Shown here one piece after another: positions 60,646 through 64,000 of a DNA stretch of 64,000 nucleotides. Below the pieces are notes generated by a model, which was not told the DNA's origin, did not search any database, and saw only the letters and a list, made by a program, of their open reading frames with translations. How positions within the stretch are numbered: position 1 is the first letter of the stretch; each line of letters starts with the position of its first letter. Position numbers and translations under genes: made by a program. Location of the stretch: assembly GCF_004761975.1 (NCBI RefSeq), contig NZ_RQII01000019.1:1-64000 (forward strand), given 5' to 3'. The stretch is from Planococcus koreensis (GTDB lineage Bacteria > Bacillota > Bacilli > Bacillales_A > Planococcaceae).

Positions 60646-61068
60646 TTTTTTGGCCGGATACAATTGCTGCAAAAAATCAATCGACTGGACGATCAATTCT
60701 TTTAAGACGTCCAAATCGACATCTTCTGTTTTATTGATGTAGACGCATGCTTTGCCGGTGGTGTGCTTGCCGAAACGTTCAAGTAACAGGGTGCGGTCCG
60801 GATCGCCCGTCGCAAAGTACAAGCTGATTTTCGCCTTGCGGGGCGAAAAGCCGACGAGCGGGGCATCCCCGGAATGGCCGGTCGGGTAGACATAATGGTA
60901 GGAACCGAAGCCGATAATGCTTGGCCCCCACATTTTCGCTTGAAAGCCGCTCGTCTCTTCGAAAATCTGCAGCAGTTTATAGGCGTCTTCACGTTTCTTC
61001 GAACTTTCGACGCTTTCGATGAATTCAATGACATCGCCGTCCGTTTCCTTCGTTTTCTGCTCGTACAT
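60643..61068 (-). CDS. DUF1801 family protein
   Basis: Small alpha/beta protein of 141 residues. It contains MWGPSIIGFGSYHYVYPTGHSG followed by FSPRKAKISLYF and LLERFGKHTTGKACVYINKTEDVDLDVLKELI, which is the DUF1801 (YdhG-like) pattern. It is often annotated as iron-chaperone or frataxin-like, because the fold resembles YdhG/frataxin homologues. That role is not supported by residues here. It lies 27 bases downstream of the Tet(M)-like gene and probably shares its transcript. Confidence 0.8.
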   Translation of the reverse strand: MYEQKTKETDGDVIEFIESVESSKKREDAYKLLQIFEETSGFQAKMWGPSIIGFGSYHYVYPTGHSGDAPLVGFSPRKAKISLYFATGDPDRTLLLERFGKHTTGKACVYINKTEDVDLDVLKELIVQSIDFLQQLYPAKK

Positions 61069-61095
61069 CGCGCATCCCTCATTCCATTCGATTTT

Positions 61096-63048
61096 TTACA
61101 AGCAATGCATGGCAGCTTCCGCATGATCCCAAGGCACTTTATAGCCCTGCCCTTTGGCGCAGAAAATGGAAGTGGAAGTGTACTCGGGATCGGCATCTTT
61201 ATTATAACCGATTTCTTTGATGATTTCTTCTTCATTATGGCAGAAATCATAGCCACCGGACAATAGGCTGAGCATTCCTTTGCCATGGGTAAACGAAGCG
61301 AATTCGGTCGCATAATTCATGAATGTCGCAACAGGCACCAAACCTTCAATGACCGTTTTGCCGTCAGCCATTGATGGCGCATCGAATGTGCCATGCGCTT
61401 GTTGGATATCCGACAGGACTTTGCCCATATAATCGGTGTCGACTTTGATTTTAAAGCGGTAAATGGGCTCCAACAGACGGTTTTCAGCTTTTTCGAGCCC
61501 TTGGCGCAATGCCCGGTAAGCAGCTTCGCGGAAATCTCCGCCGGATGTGTGCTCGTTATGGCCGCGACCAGTCGTTAAGGTGATATGGACATCGGTCAAC
61601 GTCGAACCTGTTAAAAGGCCATGATGGCCGCGCTCCCGCAAATGATGGAGAATCAGGTTCTGGTGTCCGGTGGACAAATTGTCCGCGTGGCACTCGTTGG
61701 CCAAGGTGATACCAGAACCGCGCGGTGCCGGTTCGATTTTCAGATGCACTTCCGCGTAATGGCGCAGCGGCTCGAAATGGCCGTAGCCCATGACCGGCTG
61801 TGCAATGGTCTCTTTATAAAGGATTTTCGGCTGCGCAAATGAAACCGTATAGCCGAAGCGCTCTTGGACAATCTGCTCCAGCACCTCGAGTTGGATGACG
61901 CCCATGACGAGAATGTGGATTTCCTGGAAATGTTCATCCCATTCGACGTGCAGCGAAGGGTCTTCAGCGTCGAGAAGCTGGAAAGCTTTGAGCATCTCTT
62001 TAGGGTGCACCGAGGCAGGAAATCGGACTGTCGACTGCAAGGCAGGCGCAGCGAGATAAGAAGGGCGTGAACTGAGCGTGCCGAGTCCATCGCCGATTGC
62101 TGCTTCTGACAAGCCGGTCACAGCGATCAGTTCACCGGCGCAAGCCGACTCAACCGCAGTGAATTTCTCGCCGGTATAGCGGCGAAGTTGGGTCACTTTT
62201 TCACTTTTTCCCTGATCTTCCGCGCCATAAGCGATTTCGTCGCGGACTTGCAAGCAGCCGCTCATTATCTTCAAAAACGTTACGCGCTGGCCGGATGTCT
62301 CGTGGCGGATTTTGTAGACAAGCGCAGAAAAAGGCAGGTGTGCTTCGTAAGCCGTTGCGGTCAGCTGGTCAAGTAACTCGAAAAACTCCATGACTCCTTG
62401 ATCTTTTAAGGCGGATCCGTGGCATCCCGGCATCACTTGCCGTGCGCTGATCAATTTTTTCAAAGCTTCCATCCATACTGCCGGTTCGTATCCGCTGTCC
62501 ATGTAGCGTTCAAGCAATTCCTCGTCGCGCTCAGCGATGAATTCAATCAATTCTTCGGACATCACACCGCCTTGAAAAGCTTCGGTCAGGTCGATGGCGT
62601 CTGGGCTCAGCGAATTTCGTATTTCCTCCAGCACCCGCTGCTGATCCGCATTTTCACGGTCTGTTTTATTGATGAAAAAGAACGTTGGCACTTTATGCTT
62701 CTGCAGCAGCTGCCACACCGTTTCGGTATGGCCTTCGATGCCGTCGATTGCGCTGACGATGAGAATGGCATAATCCATCACTTGGATGGCGCGCTCCATT
62801 TCAGGAGAGAAATCGACGTGCCCGGGGGTGTCGATCAAATAATAGGTGGAGCCGTTGAATGAAATCTCCGCCTGGTCAGCAAAAATCGTGATGCCCCGGC
62901 GTTTTTCGATTTCGTGGCTGTCGAGAAAAGCATCCTGGTGATCGACGCGCCCGCGCTGGCGGATGCTTTTTGTATTGAACAGCAATTGTTCAGAGAAAGT
63001 GGTTTTTCCGGCGTCGACGTGCGCCAGGATTCCGATGGTTTTGTTCAT
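61096..63048 (-). CDS. Tet(M)-family ribosomal-protection-like translational GTPase
   Basis: EF-G-like GTPase of 650 residues. The G motifs are GILAHVDAGKTT (G1), RRGITI (G2), DTPGHVDF (G3) and INKTD (G4), followed by domains II-V. The N-terminal third aligns with Tet(M)/Tet(O) (including SEQLLFNTKSIRQRG, TVWQLLQKHKVPTFFFINKTD and CHGSALKDQGVMEFFELLDQL). The domain IV loop that in Tet(M) reads SPVSTPADF is here HTSGGDF, and the C-terminal extension differs. It is therefore a divergent chromosomal member, and tetracycline resistance cannot be assumed. No leader peptide upstream was recognised. Confidence 0.82.
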   Translation of the reverse strand: MNKTIGILAHVDAGKTTFSEQLLFNTKSIRQRGRVDHQDAFLDSHEIEKRRGITIFADQAEISFNGSTYYLIDTPGHVDFSPEMERAIQVMDYAILIVSAIDGIEGHTETVWQLLQKHKVPTFFFINKTDRENADQQRVLEEIRNSLSPDAIDLTEAFQGGVMSEELIEFIAERDEELLERYMDSGYEPAVWMEALKKLISARQVMPGCHGSALKDQGVMEFFELLDQLTATAYEAHLPFSALVYKIRHETSGQRVTFLKIMSGCLQVRDEIAYGAEDQGKSEKVTQLRRYTGEKFTAVESACAGELIAVTGLSEAAIGDGLGTLSSRPSYLAAPALQSTVRFPASVHPKEMLKAFQLLDAEDPSLHVEWDEHFQEIHILVMGVIQLEVLEQIVQERFGYTVSFAQPKILYKETIAQPVMGYGHFEPLRHYAEVHLKIEPAPRGSGITLANECHADNLSTGHQNLILHHLRERGHHGLLTGSTLTDVHITLTTGRGHNEHTSGGDFREAAYRALRQGLEKAENRLLEPIYRFKIKVDTDYMGKVLSDIQQAHGTFDAPSMADGKTVIEGLVPVATFMNYATEFASFTHGKGMLSLLSGGYDFCHNEEEIIKEIGYNKDADPEYTSTSIFCAKGQGYKVPWDHAEAAMHCL

Positions 63049-63121
63049 ATTGCACCTCTTTAAAGTTGGTTCGTTAACATAAGTGTAGCAGACTCGGTGG
63101 AGGGCATAAAAAATAACCGCA

Positions 63122-63156
63122 AAAAAACCTTCCAGGAAAGATTCCGGAAGGTTAAA
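63122..63156 (-). terminator. Terminator of the amidase gene
   Basis: AAACCTTCC pairs with GGAAGGTT(A), with an imperfect inner part. Seven A residues on the left give a U run on the minus strand. Confidence 0.7.
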
Positions 63157-63160
63157 AAGT

Positions 63161-63706
63161 TTATAGGGTTTCGCAGCAGTTGATGGCGAAAGCGATGGCG
63201 GCAGCGCAGCGCCTGCGGTAACCAGCGGATTGCAATAAAGCCAGTTCTTCGCGGTTTGTCATAAAACCGCATTCTATCAGGATAGCTGGCATATGGGTGT
63301 CGCGCAGCACAGCAAAATCCGCTTTTTTCACGCCGCGGTCCCGCCGTTTAACAGACAGGCACAATGCCAGCTGGACCGTTTCCGCAAGCCGTTTGGAGTC
63401 GGCATGCGGCCGGCTGTAGATGAATGTTTCAATGCCGCTCGCGCCAGTGAAACCGGAGCCGGCAGCGTTGGCATGGATCGAAATGAACAAATCGGCGTTT
63501 AGCCGGTTCGCCAGCTGCGTCCGTTCATGGAGCGGCACATCTGCTTCAGGATGGTGGCTGAAAATGACCGTATGGCCATCCAGCAAGAGCCTCTTTTTTA
63601 CTTCATCCGCGACCGCGGAATTAAAGTGGAATTCGCGCAGGCGTCCGTCGGGGGAGCGCTTGCCAGCGGTATTTGGCCCATGGCCGGCATCGATGATAAT
63701 TTTCAA
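63161..63706 (-). CDS. N-acetylmuramoyl-L-alanine amidase (Amidase_3, zinc-dependent)
   Basis: Amidase of 181 residues consisting only of the catalytic domain. Zinc ligands and the catalytic Glu appear in IIIDAGHGPNTAG (His), SIHANAAG (His), REFHFNSAVA (Glu) and AILIECGFMTN (Glu). There is no signal peptide or cell-wall-binding domain, so it may act on cytosolic or spore peptidoglycan fragments, or reach the wall by another route. It resembles CwlD/CwlC-type enzymes in domain content but is short. GGAGG precedes the ATG at 63704-63706. It is divergent from hprK. Confidence 0.88.
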   Translation of the reverse strand: MKIIIDAGHGPNTAGKRSPDGRLREFHFNSAVADEVKKRLLLDGHTVIFSHHPEADVPLHERTQLANRLNADLFISIHANAAGSGFTGASGIETFIYSRPHADSKRLAETVQLALCLSVKRRDRGVKKADFAVLRDTHMPAILIECGFMTNREELALLQSAGYRRRCAAAIAFAINCCETL

Positions 63707-63871
63707 GATAAAACCTCCTTTTTCCCTTATATAGGGTCGAGGAGACAGAAAGGGGACAGGAAAACAGTCAATTTGGAAACTTACGTGTTAAAATAGGAGC
63801 AAACCGCCAGAATGATGAAAGAATTTTCAAAAGGCTTTTGGATTTATTGGCGCAAAGGAATGAGGGAGAAC

Positions 63872-64000
63872 ATGGGACAAGTAACAGCAAAACAAGTGAT
63901 GGATACGTTCGAGTTAAAGTTGATCAGCGGCCAGGAAGGCCTCGGCCGCCACATTCCGATCAGCGACATCTCACGGCCAGGGCTGGAGATGGCGGGCTAT
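63872..64000 (+). CDS. hprK: HPr kinase/phosphorylase (3' truncated by window edge)
   Basis: The first 43 codons, starting MGQVTAKQVMDTFELKLI and continuing GQEGLGRHIPISDISRPGLE. These align with the N-terminal domain of Firmicute HPrK/P (KxVMEQFNLELISGEEGxxRPI-type). GAGGGAGAAC lies just upstream of the ATG at 63872. The frame is also open further upstream (an in-frame ATG near 63815), but that extension is not conserved. The kinase phosphorylates HPr at Ser46 to drive carbon catabolite repression. The position after uvrBA-yvlB matches Bacillus. Confidence 0.88.
   Translation, partial: MGQVTAKQVMDTFELKLISGQEGLGRHIPISDISRPGLEMAGY

Noticed and set aside
61096-63048. Annotation as a tetracycline-resistance determinant
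   Set aside because: The domain IV loop and C-terminus differ from Tet(M)/Tet(O), and there is no mobile context. The resistance phenotype is unsupported.

Overview
The window is chromosomal DNA of a low-to-mid GC Firmicute. Gene content and order point to the Planococcaceae (Planococcus/Planomicrobium-like). Long blocks follow the Bacillus subtilis yhe-yha-hem-yhf-yhj order, including bmrCD (yheIH), yheB-yheA, yhaR-yhaQ-yhaP-yhaO-yhaN-yhaM, prsA, hpr/scoC, yhaH, trpP, hit, ecsAB, yhaA, hmoB, hemEHY, yhfH, lplJ, lcfB, yhjD and comK. The right end matches the uvrB-uvrA-yvlB-hprK neighbourhood. No rRNA, tRNA, prophage, CRISPR array or intact transposase gene was found. The assignment to an organism rests on remembered synteny and protein similarity, not on a search.

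Layout. 1-4.3 kb: the end of a LiaR/VraR-type response regulator, rsgA behind a leader-peptide attenuator, a DUF2254 membrane protein and a CDF metal exporter. 4.5-9 kb: a chrA-kynU-kynB operon, an ArsC/LMW-PTP-fold protein lacking the catalytic cysteine, and a universal stress protein. 9-15 kb: a bmrCD-type multidrug ABC exporter with its own leader-peptide and terminator region, then yheE, yheB and yheA. 15-24.5 kb: enoyl-CoA hydratase, a Nat-like ABC exporter, the SbcCD-like YhaO/YhaN pair, the YhaM exoribonuclease and the PrsA foldase. 24.5-32.7 kb: a small membrane protein, ScoC, YhaH, a TrpP transporter with a textbook TRAP-binding array, Hit, EcsA (frameshifted) and EcsB, YhaA, a Na+/Ca2+ exchanger and HmoB. 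32.9-38.2 kb: heme operon hemE-hemH-hemY plus a YtkA-like lipoprotein, YhfH and lipoate ligase. 38.3-42.7 kb: a Bce-type two-component system and peptide-sensing ABC module. 42.7-51 kb: a FadR-boxed long-chain acyl-CoA ligase, an S9 peptidase, a repeat-rich spacer, a flavodoxin, a crotonase and a UbiB-like kinase. 51-64 kb: a second repeat/MITE-like spacer, YhjD, ComK, an IDEAL-domain protein, LexA-boxed uvrB-uvrA, YvlB, an M20 peptidase, a DUF1801 protein, a Tet(M)-like GTPase, a cell-wall amidase and the first 43 codons of hprK.

The most informative non-coding signals are these. (i) A promoter, short leader ORF, antiterminator and terminator precede rsgA, with 11 complementary base pairs linking the leader ORF to the terminator stem. 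(ii) A similar leader precedes bmrCD. (iii) Intergenic elements share a conserved core, but both their inner and outer hairpin arms differ between copies while remaining self-complementary. (iv) A 428-bp MITE-like element has perfect 15-bp terminal inverted repeats. (v) TRAP, FadR and LexA operators are recognisable. The coding content is mostly core metabolism, regulation and envelope functions. I do not see a defence island or a biosynthetic cluster.
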